A DNA stretch of 64,000 nucleotides, taken from positions 52,197 through 116,196 of the forward strand of contig NZ_JAMOIE010000004.1 of the NCBI RefSeq assembly GCF_024448935.1, in the 5' to 3' direction. Below the pieces are notes generated by a model, which saw only the letters and a list, made by a program, of their open reading frames with translations, searched no databases and had not been told where the DNA came from. This DNA is from Stutzerimonas stutzeri (GTDB taxonomy: Bacteria; Pseudomonadota; Gammaproteobacteria; Pseudomonadales; Pseudomonadaceae). How positions within the stretch are numbered: position 1 is the first letter of the stretch; each line of letters opens with the position of its first letter. Shown here piece after piece: positions 9,095 through 19,126 of this stretch. A program made the translations under genes and the position numbers.

Positions 9095-10261
9095 ATGAGC
9101 CATCGCATCGTTTTGCCGCGTCTGATGGAAGTCGGCGCCGGCGCCAGTCAGCAGGTTGTCTCGGTGCTGCATAACCTTGGCTGCAAACGACCATTGATCG
9201 TGACCGACCGGATGATGGTCGAGCTGGGCTATGTCGCCCGGATCAGCGAGATACTGGCCAAGGCTGACATCCCCAGCGACTGCTTTGCCGATACCCTGCC
9301 GGAGCCGACCGCGGCATCGATTCGTGCCGGCGTCGAGATGGTCCGTCAGGGCAGCTACGATTCGATCATCGCCCTCGGTGGCGGCAGCCCGATCGATTCG
9401 GCCAAGGCCATCGGCATCCTCGGCAAGTTCGGCGGCGAAATGCGCGATTACCGCTTCCCGCGCGATGTCAGCGAAGCCGGCCTGCCGCTGATCGCCATCC
9501 CCACCACGGCGGGCACCGGCTCGGAAGCCACGCGCTTCACCATCATCACCGACGAAACCAGCGACGAGAAAATGCTCTGCGCCGGCCTCGGTTTCATGCC
9601 CATCGCCGCGCTGATCGACTACGAGCTGACCCTGTCGCTGCCGCCGCGGGTCACCGCCGACACCGGCATCGACGCGCTGACCCACGCCATCGAGGCCTAT
9701 GTCAGTCGCAAGGCCAGCCTCTACAGCGATGCCCAGGCGCTGCAGGCCATGCACCTGCTGGCGCCGAACCTGCGCGCGGCCTATCACGAGCCCGGCAATC
9801 GCCAGGCCCGCGAGGCGATGATGCTTGGGGCGACGCTGGCCGGCATCGCCTTCTCCAACGCTTCGGTGGCGCTGGTGCACGGCATGAGCCGGCCGATCGG
9901 TGCCTTCTTCCATGTGCCGCACGGGCTGTCCAACGCCATGCTGCTGCCGGCGATCACCGCCTTCTCGATTCCCGCGGCGCCCGAGCGCTATGCCGACTGC
10001 GCGCGGGCGATGGGCGTTGCCGCGCAAACCGACAGCGTCGAGGTGGCCAACGACAAGCTGCTCGCCGAACTGCGCGCGATCAATCAGGAGCTTAAAGTGC
10101 CGAGCCCAGAACAGTTCGGCATCACCCGCGAACGCTTCTTCGAACTGCGCGAAACCATGGCGCGCCAGGCGCTGGCCTCCGGCTCGCCGGGCAACAATCC
10201 GCGCGTGCCCACGGAAGCGGAAATCATCGACCTCTACGAAACCGTCTGGAACCAGGAGTAA
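9095..10261 (+). CDS. iron-containing alcohol dehydrogenase (group III)
   Basis: 388 residues. The NAD-binding motif GGGSPIDSAKAI lies near residue 96, and the metal ligands fit D/H/H/H in the conserved segments ALTHAIEAYVS, VALVHGMSRPIGAFFHVPHG. It oxidises an alcohol or hydroxy-acid to the aldehyde with NAD. The ATG at 9095 follows a CGGAGAA ribosome site. The semialdehyde dehydrogenase starts 3 bp after its stop, so the pair should work in series: hydroxy-compound to aldehyde to acyl-CoA. Confidence 0.92.
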   Translation: MSHRIVLPRLMEVGAGASQQVVSVLHNLGCKRPLIVTDRMMVELGYVARISEILAKADIPSDCFADTLPEPTAASIRAGVEMVRQGSYDSIIALGGGSPIDSAKAIGILGKFGGEMRDYRFPRDVSEAGLPLIAIPTTAGTGSEATRFTIITDETSDEKMLCAGLGFMPIAALIDYELTLSLPPRVTADTGIDALTHAIEAYVSRKASLYSDAQALQAMHLLAPNLRAAYHEPGNRQAREAMMLGATLAGIAFSNASVALVHGMSRPIGAFFHVPHGLSNAMLLPAITAFSIPAAPERYADCARAMGVAAQTDSVEVANDKLLAELRAINQELKVPSPEQFGITRERFFELRETMARQALASGSPGNNPRVPTEAEIIDLYETVWNQE

Positions 10262-10264
10262 CCC

Positions 10265-11767
10265 ATGCAGACCCTCGGCAACCTGATCAACAACGAGGCC
10301 GTCGCGGGCCGCTCCGAACGCCACGCGACCGTCTACAACCCGGCCACCGGTGAGCCGCGCCTCTATGTTTCGCTGTCTTCGGCCGACGAAACCCGTGAAG
10401 CCATTGCCGCCGCCCAGAGCGCCTTCGCAGACTGGTCGAAGACGCCGCCGCTGGTCCGTGCTCGCGTCATGTTTCGCTTCAAGGCGCTGCTCGAAGCGCG
10501 TCGCGACGAGGTGGCGCGGCTGATCTCGCTGGAGCACGGCAAGGTGTTTTCCGACGCCCAGGGCGAAGTCACCCGCGGGCTGGAAGTGGTGGAGTTCGCC
10601 TGCGGCATTCCGCATCTGCTCAAGGGCGAGTTCTCACCCAACGTCGGTCGCGATATCGATTCCAACTCGCTGATGCAGCCGCTGGGTGTCTGCGCCGGCA
10701 TCACCCCGTTCAACTTCCCGGCCATGGTGCCGCTGTGGATGCTGCCGGTGGCCATCGCCTGCGGCAACACCTTCGTCTTGAAGCCGTCGGAAAAGGACCC
10801 GAGCGCCACCATGCTGATCGGCGAGCTGCTGGCCGAAGCCGGGTTGCCGGCGGGCGTGCTGAACATCGTCAATGGCGACAAGGAAGCGGTGGACGTGCTG
10901 CTCACCGACGAGCGCGTGCAGTCGGTGAGCTTCGTCGGCTCGACGCCCATCGCCGAGTACATCTACAGCACTGCCTCGGCCCACGGCAAACGCTGCCAGG
11001 CCCTGGGCGGGGCGAAGAACCACATGGTGATCATGCCCGACGCCGATCCCCAGCAGGTGGTCAGCTCGCTGACGGGCGCCGCCTATGGCTCGGCCGGTGA
11101 GCGCTGCATGGCGATCTCCGTGGCGGTGTGCGTCGGTGACGAGGTGGCGGACCATCTGGTCGAGATGCTCAAGGACGAGATCGCGCAAATGCGCACCGGG
11201 CCGGGCACGGGGATCGAACCCGAACCGCACATGGGGCCGCTGGTCACACGCGAGCATCAGCAGAAAGTATCCGGCTACATCGACCTGGGCGTGCAAGAGG
11301 GCGCAACGCTGGTGTGCGATGGTCGCGGCTTGAAAGTGGAGGGCTTCGAGAACGGCTTCTACGTCGGGCCGACCCTGTTCGACCGGGTGACCCCGAGCAT
11401 GCGCATCTACCAGGAGGAAATCTTCGGGCCGGTACTCGTGGTGGTGCGGGTGCAATCATTCGACGAGGCGCTGAAATTGGTCAACGATCACGAGTATGGC
11501 AACGGTACCTCGATCTTCACCCGCGACGGTGACACCGCACGCCAGTACGAAGAGAACGTGAAGGTGGGCATGGTCGGCGTCAACGTGCCGATTCCGGTAC
11601 CGATGGCCTTCCATTGCTTCGGTGGCTGGAAGCGCTCGATCTTCGGCCCGCTGAACATGCACGGCCCGGACGGCGTGCGCTTCTTTACCCGGATGAAGAC
11701 CGTGACCCGGCGCTGGCCGACCGGTATCCGTGCCGGCGCGGATTTCTCGATGCCGACCATGAAGTAA
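10265..11767 (+). CDS. mmsA: CoA-acylating methylmalonate-semialdehyde dehydrogenase
   Basis: 500 residues of the aldehyde dehydrogenase superfamily. Typical MmsA features are PFNFPAMVPLWMLPVAIACG, the coenzyme-binding VGSTPIAEYIY and the catalytic cysteine in SAGERCMAISVAV, ending in KTVTRRWPTGIRAGADFSMP. The enzyme converts malonate or methylmalonate semialdehyde to acetyl- or propionyl-CoA with NAD and CoA. It is co-transcribed with the iron alcohol dehydrogenase rather than with mmsB, suggesting a substrate other than valine-derived 3-hydroxyisobutyrate, for example 3-hydroxypropionate; that is inference. A decayed copy of its 3' end lies downstream. Confidence 0.92.
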   Translation: MQTLGNLINNEAVAGRSERHATVYNPATGEPRLYVSLSSADETREAIAAAQSAFADWSKTPPLVRARVMFRFKALLEARRDEVARLISLEHGKVFSDAQGEVTRGLEVVEFACGIPHLLKGEFSPNVGRDIDSNSLMQPLGVCAGITPFNFPAMVPLWMLPVAIACGNTFVLKPSEKDPSATMLIGELLAEAGLPAGVLNIVNGDKEAVDVLLTDERVQSVSFVGSTPIAEYIYSTASAHGKRCQALGGAKNHMVIMPDADPQQVVSSLTGAAYGSAGERCMAISVAVCVGDEVADHLVEMLKDEIAQMRTGPGTGIEPEPHMGPLVTREHQQKVSGYIDLGVQEGATLVCDGRGLKVEGFENGFYVGPTLFDRVTPSMRIYQEEIFGPVLVVVRVQSFDEALKLVNDHEYGNGTSIFTRDGDTARQYEENVKVGMVGVNVPIPVPMAFHCFGGWKRSIFGPLNMHGPDGVRFFTRMKTVTRRWPTGIRAGADFSMPTMK

Positions 11768-11803
11768 CCGCTAGGCTTATCCGCCAAGTCGTAGGAGCCA
11801 GTC

Positions 11804-12074
11804 GTAGGGTGGGCTTCAGCCCACCAATGGGTCGTCGCTTAGCCACCCTAGGGTCTGGAAGCGCTTCATCCGCCCGTCGAGCCTGCAGGGTCCTATGGCT
11901 TGCGCTTCTTCACGCGGATGAAGACCAGTGCCTGGCACTTGCCGATCAATATTCGCCTCAGCCGAGATTTTCAGAGCTGGCACGGGCACGGGGACGGGGG
12001 CGGGGGCAGGAGGGTAGGCCGTGCGGCGCCTCGCTTGAGCCCAGCTGATCGCGGTGGGCTGAAGCCCACCCTAC
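11804..12074. repeat. 22-bp inverted repeat pair flanking an mmsA remnant
   Basis: The arms at 11804-11825 (GTAGGGTGGGCTTCAGCCCA...) and 12053-12074 are exact reverse complements. Each arm is itself palindromic around GTGGGCTTCAGCCCAC, as in REP elements. They enclose about 230 bp including the mmsA-like fragment. Confidence 0.85.
11854..11973 (+). pseudogene. decayed duplicate of the mmsA 3' end
   Basis: This stretch aligns by eye with 11624-11752 inside mmsA: both have CTGGAAGCGCT, then TGCGCTTCTT followed by AC(C/G)CGGATGAAGACC, then (T)GGC...TGCCGA...CAAT/GGTATCCGTGC-like spacing and GATTT at the end. Translated, RFFTRMKT is shared. It has diverged and shortened by about 9 bp, has no reading frame of its own and lies within a REP-like inverted repeat. 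Confidence 0.72.
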
Positions 12075-12181
12075 AGGACGAGCCGGTCTCCCAGCGGGCT
12101 TGGTTGCGTCGGTTATACCGACCGATACATTCGTGCCGCCCCGATCGGGCGCTCTCTATTATTCGAACAACAGGGCAGACG

Positions 12182-12946
12182 ATGCGCAGTACCCCCCGTG
12201 AAAAAGGTTCATCCATTACCCGCGTGCTCGAGATCATCGAAGCCGTAGCCAGCGCCGCGGAGCCGCTGACGCCCAGTGCATTGGCGGACAAGCTGGACAT
12301 CCCCAAGCCGAGCGCCCACCGCCTGGTGCAGACATTGGAGAAAGAGGGCTTCCTGCAATTCGGCCTCAAGGGCGGCCTGCTGCCGGGCGATCGGCTGCAT
12401 GCGACGGCGGTGAATATCCTCGGCAGTGGTCGTCACAAGGCGTTGCGCCAGGCGATCCTGCGTCAGCTGTCCGAGGAGATCGGAGAAACCTGCGGTTTGT
12501 CGGTGCCGAATGGCCTGGACATGCTCTATTTCGATCGGGTGCAGACCAACTGGCCGCTGCAGATCAACCTGCCCATCGGCAGTCATACGCCGCTCTGGTG
12601 CACGGCCAGCGGCAAGCTCTATCTCGCCTCGCTGCCGCTGGAACAACTGGAAAAGATTCTCCCGCGCCTGCCGATCCGACAGCTGGCACGCAACACCATC
12701 ACTGACTTGAGCGCCCTGCGTGACGATCTGGCACGTATTCGCGAGGAAGACCTGTCCACCGACTCCGAGGAGTTCATCGACGGCATGGTCGCCTGCGCCG
12801 TGCCAGTGCGCGATGCCCGCGGCGAGCTGAGCGCCTGTTTGTTCACCCATGCCCCGGTGATCCGTTGTTCGATGGCGTCCCTGCTCGCCTTCGTGCCTCG
12901 CCTGCGGGCGGCGGCGAAGGAGCTGGAGGCGATCGTCGCCGGCTGA
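12182..12946 (+). CDS. IclR-family transcriptional regulator
   Basis: 254 residues. The N-terminal winged helix-turn-helix covers about 10-70 (ITRVLEIIEAVASAAEPLTP, ALADKLDIPKPSAHRLVQTL) and the rest is the IclR effector domain with TCGLSVPNGLDMLYFDRVQ and THTPLWCTASGKLYLA-type motifs. The ATG at 12182 is the first consistent with the family; in-frame sequence upstream is mmsA remnant and repeat. It probably regulates the alcohol/semialdehyde dehydrogenase pair upstream, a common arrangement; its inducer is unknown. Confidence 0.9.
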   Translation: MRSTPREKGSSITRVLEIIEAVASAAEPLTPSALADKLDIPKPSAHRLVQTLEKEGFLQFGLKGGLLPGDRLHATAVNILGSGRHKALRQAILRQLSEEIGETCGLSVPNGLDMLYFDRVQTNWPLQINLPIGSHTPLWCTASGKLYLASLPLEQLEKILPRLPIRQLARNTITDLSALRDDLARIREEDLSTDSEEFIDGMVACAVPVRDARGELSACLFTHAPVIRCSMASLLAFVPRLRAAAKELEAIVAG

Positions 12947-13010
12947 GGGTGGATGACGCTCTCTTCTTATCCGCCGTAATCCCGCTCGTTGAGCGTCACA
13001 CATAGCGGAT

Positions 13011-13039
13011 CGCCACCCGGTGGAGCGCCACCCGGTGGA
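13011..13039. repeat. short tandem repeat CGCCACCCGGTGGA x2
   Basis: Two adjacent copies (13011-13024 and 13026-13039) between iclR and ppnN. Each is partly palindromic (CCACCCGGTGG). It looks like a fragment of an intergenic repeat; the rest of 12950-13170 shows nothing I can identify. Confidence 0.6.
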
Positions 13040-13170
13040 TCGATAAAGCGTGATCCACGTTGGCTGGGGATCGGGGCTGCTTTGGCGTTGGAGGATGGAA
13101 GCGCCGAAGGCGTTTGTGTCGTTTACCGCGTCGGGCCGTGCGGCGTTCGCTGTCACGGCCCCCTCTAGGC

Positions 13171-14544
13171 TCAGGTCACGACGCGGTAGCAGGGTTCGTA
13201 CGGCCGGCCGCCGGGCAATTTCATCCGGTGCTGTTCGACGAATGCCTGCAGCAGGGCGTCCAGCGGCTTCATGATCGTCTGATCGCCGTGTATTTCGTAG
13301 CGGCCGAACTGCTCGATGCGGCGAATCCCCTTGTCCTTGACGTTACCCGCGACGATTCCGGAGAAGGCGCGACGCAGGTTCGCCGCCAGCAGGTGGGGCG
13401 GCACGTCGCGGGTCAGCTGCAGGCTGGCCATGTTGTCGTGAGTCGGGTCGAACGGGTGCTGAAAGCCTTCCTCGATTTTCAGCAGCCAGTTGAAATGGAA
13501 GGCGTCGTTACGCTCACGGCGGAACTGCTTGACCGCTTTCAAGCCTTCGGACATCTGCCGGGCTACCTGGGTCGGGTTGTCGATGATGATCTGGTACAAG
13601 CCCTGGGCTTTTTCGCCGAGCGTGGCGCCGACGAAGTCACGCAGCTGCTGCAGATACGGCGCGGCACTTTCCGGGCCGGTGAGGATGACCGGGAAGGGCA
13701 CGTCGCGGTTGTCGGGGTGTAGCAGAATGCCCAGCAGGTAGAGAAATTCCTCTGCCGTGCCGACGCCGCCGGGGAAGATGATGATGCCGTGACCGACGCG
13801 GACGAAAGCTTCCAGGCGCTTTTCGATATCCGGCAGGATCACCAGCTCGTTGACGATCGGGTTCGGCGCCTCGGCGGCAATGATGCCCGGCTCGGTCAGG
13901 CCCAGGTAACGGCCGCCGACGATGCGCTGCTTGGCATGGGCGATGGTCGCGCCCTTCATCGGGCCCTTCATCACGCCGGGGCCGCAGCCGGTGCAGACAT
14001 TCAGGTTGCGCAGCCCCAGCTCGTGGCCGACGTGCTTGCTGTACTTGTATTCCTCGGTGCTGATCGAATGTCCACCCCAGCACACCACCATGTTCGGTTC
14101 GACGCCGGGACGCAGCGTGCGGGCGTTGCGCAGTAGATGGAAGACGTAATCGGTGATGCCCTGGGAGCTGCTCAGGTCGATGCGCGGGCTTCCCAGTTCG
14201 CTTTCGGTGTAGACGATGTCACGCAGCGCACTGAACAGCATTTCGCGGGTGCTGGCGATCATCTCGCCGTCGACGAAGGCATCGGCCGGCGCATTGAGCA
14301 ATTCCAGACGCACGCCGCGATCCTGTTGATGAATACGTACTTCGAAGTCGTCGTAGGCCTCTAGGATGGTCTTGGCGTTATCGATGCGCGCGCCGGTATT
14401 GAGAATGGCCAGGGCGCACTGGCGGAACAGCGTGTAGGTACTGCCACAACCAGCTTCGCTCAGTTGCTGGACTTCCCGTTGGGACAGCGTCTCCAGGCTA
14501 CCTTTCGGGGTAACCGAGGCATTGATTACATAGCGTGAGGTCAT
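13171..14544 (-). CDS. ppnN: pyrimidine/purine nucleotide 5'-monophosphate nucleosidase (LOG family)
   Basis: 457 residues, the length of E. coli YgdH/PpnN. It hydrolyses nucleoside 5'-monophosphates to base and ribose-5-phosphate and in E. coli responds to (p)ppGpp. The LOG-type motifs are VCTGCGPGVMKGPMKGA and IIFPGGVGTAEEFLYLLG; the N-terminus TSRYVINASVTPKGSLETLS matches PpnN. I start at the ATG at 14544 (MTSRYVINA); an in-frame start 21 bases upstream lacks family similarity. Confidence 0.93.
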   Translation of the reverse strand: MTSRYVINASVTPKGSLETLSQREVQQLSEAGCGSTYTLFRQCALAILNTGARIDNAKTILEAYDDFEVRIHQQDRGVRLELLNAPADAFVDGEMIASTREMLFSALRDIVYTESELGSPRIDLSSSQGITDYVFHLLRNARTLRPGVEPNMVVCWGGHSISTEEYKYSKHVGHELGLRNLNVCTGCGPGVMKGPMKGATIAHAKQRIVGGRYLGLTEPGIIAAEAPNPIVNELVILPDIEKRLEAFVRVGHGIIIFPGGVGTAEEFLYLLGILLHPDNRDVPFPVILTGPESAAPYLQQLRDFVGATLGEKAQGLYQIIIDNPTQVARQMSEGLKAVKQFRRERNDAFHFNWLLKIEEGFQHPFDPTHDNMASLQLTRDVPPHLLAANLRRAFSGIVAGNVKDKGIRRIEQFGRYEIHGDQTIMKPLDALLQAFVEQHRMKLPGGRPYEPCYRVVT

Positions 14545-14957
14545 GCGTGTTTTCCCTGAAAACAATGCGGCCTGGCCGAGACGGACAGCTGCATCAGGAT
14601 GTTGAGCGCCACGGCGGTGGGCAGCGGCGTATGAGAATAGGGCCGTCCGAGCGGACAGTGCGCCAGTGGACAGGGTTGCTGCTGGGCGCAGCGGCTAAAC
14701 CCACAGCCGCAAGCTGCTTGCCGGTGCCGGCTGGATCTTTCCGGGTGCAACGATGCGCCGGGACGGGCTGTACTTGACGTTTGACCGGCGACAACGTTCC
14801 TGGAATCCCCTCCTGGGGCATTGCTCTGTTCATGCGTACATCCCGTACGGTCTTGGCTGCAGGCGTTTTGACCGCGAGCATGGCTGTTTGATTGCGCACG
14901 GCGCGGAGGGTTTTTCCGCCACGGGGCGCGGCGCGGCCTTCCGCGTGAAGAGGGGTC
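14545..14957. other. intergenic region, no gene recognised
   Basis: 413 bp between ppnN and thrB, both on minus. Open frames exist on both strands but none has a recognisable domain, ribosome site or plausible composition. No hairpin with a T tract is evident. The ppnN promoter is expected at its left edge. Confidence 0.5.
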
Positions 14958-15908
14958 TCAAAAGGCAAACGGCAGGGCGCTGCGGCAGTGCTGGCGGGCG
15001 CTGAGCATACGGCGGAATTCGTCGGGATCCTTGATCAACACAGGTTGGCCAGCGAACGTCTGCGCCGCGATCAAGCGCGACAGCCAGAAACGCACGCAGG
15101 CGACGCGTAGCATCGGTTGCCATAGTTCGGCCTCGGCCGGGGTGAAGCGGCGCAGGCTGGAATAGGCGGCCAGCAATGCCTGGCTGCGCGTCTCATCGAT
15201 CTCGCCGTTGGGGTGCGAGCACCAGTCGTTAAGGGCGATGGCTATGTCATAGAGCATGGGCCCGGAACAGGCGTTGTAGAAGTCGATCACGCCGGTCAGG
15301 TGGCTGCCCTCGAAGAGCAGGTTGTCGCGGAACAGGTCAGCGTGCAGGTTGGCCCGCGGCAGCGCCAGAAGCTTCGGCTTCAGTTCGGCAATCTCTGCAA
15401 GGCTGTCACGCAGCAGCGGCATTTGAGCGGCGTCCAGCGCCAGCGCCAGGCTCGGGCCTTCTTCCTGCATCCAGTCCAGGCCACGGTCGCTGCGCCGCTC
15501 GATGATGTGGTCGCGGGTCGCCAGGTGCAGTCGCGCCAGTAGTCGACCCACTTCAGCGCACTGATGGGGGTTGGGCGCCCTGACGTGTTTGCCGGCCAGG
15601 CGCGGCTGCAGCAGGGCCGGCTTTTGCGCCAGCGTCCGTAGCGCTTCGCCGCGGTCGGTACGCAAGGCATAAGGCACCGGTAGTCCGGCGCGATGCAGCA
15701 CGTCGAGCAGCTCGATGAAGAAGGGCAGATCCTGGCGCGGGCCGCGCTCGATCAGGGTCAGTACATACTCGCCCTGCTCCAGGCTGATGAAGAAATTGCT
15801 GTTTTCGCTGCCAGCCGCGATGCCCTCGAAATCGCGCAGCCGCCCAAGCCCATAGGGCGCCAGGAATACCTCGAGCTCTTCGCGTTGCAGGGGCGTAAAA
15901 ACCGACAT
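14958..15908 (-). CDS. thrB: homoserine kinase (type II, APH-fold)
   Basis: 316 residues, the pseudomonad ThrB type with an aminoglycoside-phosphotransferase fold rather than the GHMP fold. It phosphorylates homoserine with ATP in threonine synthesis. The catalytic loop is NLHADLFRDNLLF and the metal-binding Asp lies in GVIDFYNACSG; the N-terminus MSVFTPLQREELEVFLAPYG is characteristic. It lies 30 bp downstream of the DUF2782 gene and is divergent from polA, as in other pseudomonads. Confidence 0.95.
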   Translation of the reverse strand: MSVFTPLQREELEVFLAPYGLGRLRDFEGIAAGSENSNFFISLEQGEYVLTLIERGPRQDLPFFIELLDVLHRAGLPVPYALRTDRGEALRTLAQKPALLQPRLAGKHVRAPNPHQCAEVGRLLARLHLATRDHIIERRSDRGLDWMQEEGPSLALALDAAQMPLLRDSLAEIAELKPKLLALPRANLHADLFRDNLLFEGSHLTGVIDFYNACSGPMLYDIAIALNDWCSHPNGEIDETRSQALLAAYSSLRRFTPAEAELWQPMLRVACVRFWLSRLIAAQTFAGQPVLIKDPDEFRRMLSARQHCRSALPFAF

Positions 15909-15938
15909 GGGCTGCCTTCCGTTAGGTGTGCTGCCAGG

Positions 15939-16220
15939 TTACCAGCTGAAGATTTTCCAGGCCGGGATGAGCATGTCCGGGCGATCGGCGCGGATGAAGT
16001 TGCTGTCGCCATCGGCGCGCACCAGGAAGTACGGCTTGCCGACCTTGGGCGTGATCTTTACCGCATAGAGGAAGCCGTTGACCCGGTATTCCTCAACCGT
16101 GCGATCCCCTTCCTGGCGAATGGTGACGTCGGGTTCGCCATCGACCGGTTCCTCGGCGAAACCGCTCAGCGGCACCAGTGCCAGCAGCCCGGCGAGCAGC
16201 AAAGGTTTGAATGTGCGCAT
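15939..16220 (-). CDS. DUF2782 exported protein
   Basis: 93 residues with a signal peptide ([20 protein letters not shown], cleavage near FAEE). The mature part is a small mixed fold with [20 protein letters not shown] and [20 protein letters not shown], diagnostic of DUF2782. The function is unknown. It precedes thrB in the same orientation and its start is 77 bp from polA, so the gap must hold divergent promoters. Confidence 0.9.
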   Translation of the reverse strand: MRTFKPLLLAGLLALVPLSGFAEEPVDGEPDVTIRQEGDRTVEEYRVNGFLYAVKITPKVGKPYFLVRADGDSNFIRADRPDMLIPAWKIFSW

Positions 16221-16296
16221 GATAACCTTGTCCCTTTGTCGTCAAGTGGTCCTGTGCATTCTAGCCGCAGACCCGTCGAAAAGGTTGATCCTGCTC

Positions 16297-19041
16297 ATGA
16301 GCCAAGCGCCCCTCGTTCTGGTGGACGGTTCGTCCTACCTCTACCGCGCCTTCCACGCCCTGCCGCCGCTGACCACCTCGACCGGCAAGCCCACCGGGGC
16401 GGTCAAGGGCGTGCTGAACATGCTGCTGGCGCTGCGCCGGCAATACCCGGACAGCCCCTTCGCGGTGGTCTTCGATGCCAAGGGGCCGACCTTCCGTGAC
16501 ACCCTGTTCGCGGAATATAAATCCCATCGCCCACCGATGCCCGACGACCTGCGCAGCCAGGTCGAGCCGCTGCATGCCAGCGTCCGCGCCCTGGGCATGC
16601 CGCTGCTGTGCGTCGACGGCGTCGAGGCCGACGACGTGATTGGAACACTGGCGCGCCAATGTGCGGCGCTGGGACGCGACGTGATCATTTCCACCGGCGA
16701 CAAGGACATGGCGCAGCTGGTGTGTCCGCATGTCACCCTGGTCAACACCATGAGCGGCAGCGTCTATGACATCGAAGGCGTGAAGAACAAGTTCGGCGTC
16801 GGCCCGGAGCTGATCATCGACTTCCTCGCGCTGATGGGCGACAAGGTCGACAACATCCCCGGCGTGCCCGGCGTTGGCGAGAAGACCGCCTGCGGCCTGC
16901 TCAACGGCATCGAAGGCGGCATCAAGGGGCTCTACGAGAACCTCGACAAGGTTTGCGGCCTGCCGATCCGCGGCGCCAAGTCGCTGGCCGCCAAGCTCGA
17001 GGAACATCGTGACGCGGCGTTCATGTCCTACGAGCTGGCAACGATCAAGGTCGATGTGCCGCTGGACGTCCAGGTCGCCGATCTGATGCCCGGTGAGCCG
17101 CACCGCGAGGCGTTGATCGCCCTGTATCGCGAGCTGGAGTTCAAGCAGTGGCTCGACGAGTTGCTGCGCCAAGCCAAGGCCGCCGGGGGAAGCTGCGAGG
17201 TGCAGCCCGAGGGCTGTTCGATCCAGGCCGAAGCCCAGTACAGCACGATTTTCGAACAAGCCGAGTTCGACGCCTGGCTTGAACAACTGCGGGCCGCCGA
17301 TTGCTTCGCCTTCGACACCGAAACCACCAGCCTGGACGCGCAGAAGGCGCAGCTGGTCGGCGTCTCCTTTGCCATCGAGACCGGCAAGGCGGCTTACGTA
17401 CCGCTGGCCCACAGCTACATGGGCGTGCCGCAGCAGCTCGATCGCGATGCGGTGCTCGCCGCCCTCAAGCCGCTGCTCGAAGATCCGAGCAAGCGCAAGA
17501 TCTGCCAGCACGGCAAGTACGACATGAACGTGCTGATGCACTACGGCATCGAGATGCACGGCATGGCCTTCGACACCATGCTCGAATCCTACGTGCTCGA
17601 CGCCACCGCCACCCGCCATGACATGGACAGCCTGGCGCTCAAATACCTGGGCCGCGGCACCATCCGTTTCGAGGACATCGCCGGCAAGGGCGCCAAGCAG
17701 CTGACCTTCGACCAGATCGCCATCGAGCAGGCCGGGCCCTATGCCGCCGAAGACGCCGACGTCACCCTGCGCCTGCACCAGACGCTGATGAACAAGCTGG
17801 AAGCTACGCCATCGTTGCTCAAGGTGCTCAACGAGATCGAGATGCCGTTGGTGCCGGTGCTGGCGCGCATCGAGCGCAACGGCGCGCTGGTCGATGCCAA
17901 TCTGCTCGGGCTGCAGAGCGTCGAGCTGGGTAACAAGCTGGTCGAGCTGGAGCGTGAGGCGTTCGAGATCGCCGGTGAGGCATTCAACCTGGGCTCGCCG
18001 AAGCAGCTCTGCGCGATCCTCTATGACAAACTCGGTTGCCCGGTGTTGTCGAAGACCGCCGGCGGTCAGCCGTCTACGGCGGAAAGCGTGCTGGCCGAGC
18101 TGGCCGAGCGGGACTACCCGCTGCCCAAGGTGATCATGCAGCATCGCTCCCTGAGCAAGCTCAAGGGCACCTATACTGACAAGCTGCCGCAGCAGATCAA
18201 CCCGCGTACCGGGCGCATCCACACCAGTTATCACCAGGCGGTGACGGCGACCGGACGCCTGTCCTCGTCGGACCCGAACCTGCAGAACATCCCGATCAGA
18301 ACGGCCGAAGGGCGGCGCATCCGTCAGGCCTTCGTCGCTGCGCCCGGCTACAAGTTGCTGGCAGCCGACTACTCACAGATCGAACTGCGCATCATGGCGC
18401 ACCTGGCGCAGGACGCTGGCCTACTGCATGCCTTCCAGAACAATCTGGACGTCCACCGTGCCACCGCCGCTGAGGTCTTTGGTGTCGAGCTGGCGCAAGT
18501 CACCACGGACATGCGGCGCAGCGCCAAGGCGATCAACTTCGGCCTGATCTATGGCATGAGCGCGTTCGGCCTGGCCAAGCAAATCGACGTGGGCCGCAAG
18601 GAGGCGCAGGAATACATCGACCGCTACTTCGCTCGTTATCCCGGTGTGCTGGCCTATATGGAGCGCACCCGCGCCCAGGCCGCCGAGCAGGGTTACGTCG
18701 AGACGCTGTTCGGCCGTCGCCTCTACCTGCCCGAGATCAACTCCAAGAATGGCGCCATGCGCAAGGGCGCCGAACGCACCGCGATCAATGCGCCGATGCA
18801 AGGCACCGCAGCGGACATCATCAAGCGCGCCATGATTGCTGTGGATGGCTGGCTGCAGGACAGCGGCCTGGATGCCCGGGTGATTCTGCAGGTGCACGAT
18901 GAACTGGTGCTGGAAGTGCGCGAGGATCTGGTCGAGCAGGTACGCGACGCCATCTGCGCGCTGATGAGCCAGGCCGCCGAGCTGGATGTACCGCTGCTGG
19001 TGGAAACCGGCGTGGGCGATAACTGGGACGAGGCGCACTGA
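16297..19041 (+). CDS. polA: DNA polymerase I
   Basis: 914 residues with three domains: a 5'-3' exonuclease at about 1-290 ([48 protein letters not shown]), a 3'-5' exonuclease at about 310-500 ([25 protein letters not shown]) and a family A polymerase at about 510-914 (motif [17 protein letters not shown], motif [21 protein letters not shown], motif [11 protein letters not shown]). It fills gaps and removes primers. All active-site acids visible appear intact. The ATG at 16297 ([12 protein letters not shown]) is the family start; the frame is open further upstream only through the thrB-side spacer. Confidence 0.97.
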   Translation: MSQAPLVLVDGSSYLYRAFHALPPLTTSTGKPTGAVKGVLNMLLALRRQYPDSPFAVVFDAKGPTFRDTLFAEYKSHRPPMPDDLRSQVEPLHASVRALGMPLLCVDGVEADDVIGTLARQCAALGRDVIISTGDKDMAQLVCPHVTLVNTMSGSVYDIEGVKNKFGVGPELIIDFLALMGDKVDNIPGVPGVGEKTACGLLNGIEGGIKGLYENLDKVCGLPIRGAKSLAAKLEEHRDAAFMSYELATIKVDVPLDVQVADLMPGEPHREALIALYRELEFKQWLDELLRQAKAAGGSCEVQPEGCSIQAEAQYSTIFEQAEFDAWLEQLRAADCFAFDTETTSLDAQKAQLVGVSFAIETGKAAYVPLAHSYMGVPQQLDRDAVLAALKPLLEDPSKRKICQHGKYDMNVLMHYGIEMHGMAFDTMLESYVLDATATRHDMDSLALKYLGRGTIRFEDIAGKGAKQLTFDQIAIEQAGPYAAEDADVTLRLHQTLMNKLEATPSLLKVLNEIEMPLVPVLARIERNGALVDANLLGLQSVELGNKLVELEREAFEIAGEAFNLGSPKQLCAILYDKLGCPVLSKTAGGQPSTAESVLAELAERDYPLPKVIMQHRSLSKLKGTYTDKLPQQINPRTGRIHTSYHQAVTATGRLSSSDPNLQNIPIRTAEGRRIRQAFVAAPGYKLLAADYSQIELRIMAHLAQDAGLLHAFQNNLDVHRATAAEVFGVELAQVTTDMRRSAKAINFGLIYGMSAFGLAKQIDVGRKEAQEYIDRYFARYPGVLAYMERTRAQAAEQGYVETLFGRRLYLPEINSKNGAMRKGAERTAINAPMQGTAADIIKRAMIAVDGWLQDSGLDARVILQVHDELVLEVREDLVEQVRDAICALMSQAAELDVPLLVETGVGDNWDEAH

Positions 19042-19094
19042 GGAAGGGCACACGAGGCCGGCGCCGTTCAGTTGCAAAAATTTTGCGGCGCATT

Positions 19095-19122
19095 GAACTT
19101 CGCATGCAAAAGCCGGGTCCTA
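19095..19122 (+). promoter_or_regulatory. sigma-E/AlgU-type promoter of the ErsA-like sRNA
   Basis: GAACTT at 19095-19100 and TCCTA at 19118-19122 are separated by 17 bp. They match the extracytoplasmic stress sigma factor consensus (GAACTT, then TCtgA-like). An A/T-rich palindrome GCAAAAATTTTGC lies just upstream at 19074-19086. Confidence 0.78.
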
Positions 19123-19126
19123 GGCT

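Noticed and set aside
14541..14957. Short cysteine-containing frames between ppnN and thrB
   Set aside because: No ribosome site or family resemblance; too weak to call.
16261..18234. Open frame of over 600 codons on minus
   Set aside because: It is antisense to polA, has no family motif, and arises from GC-rich codon bias.
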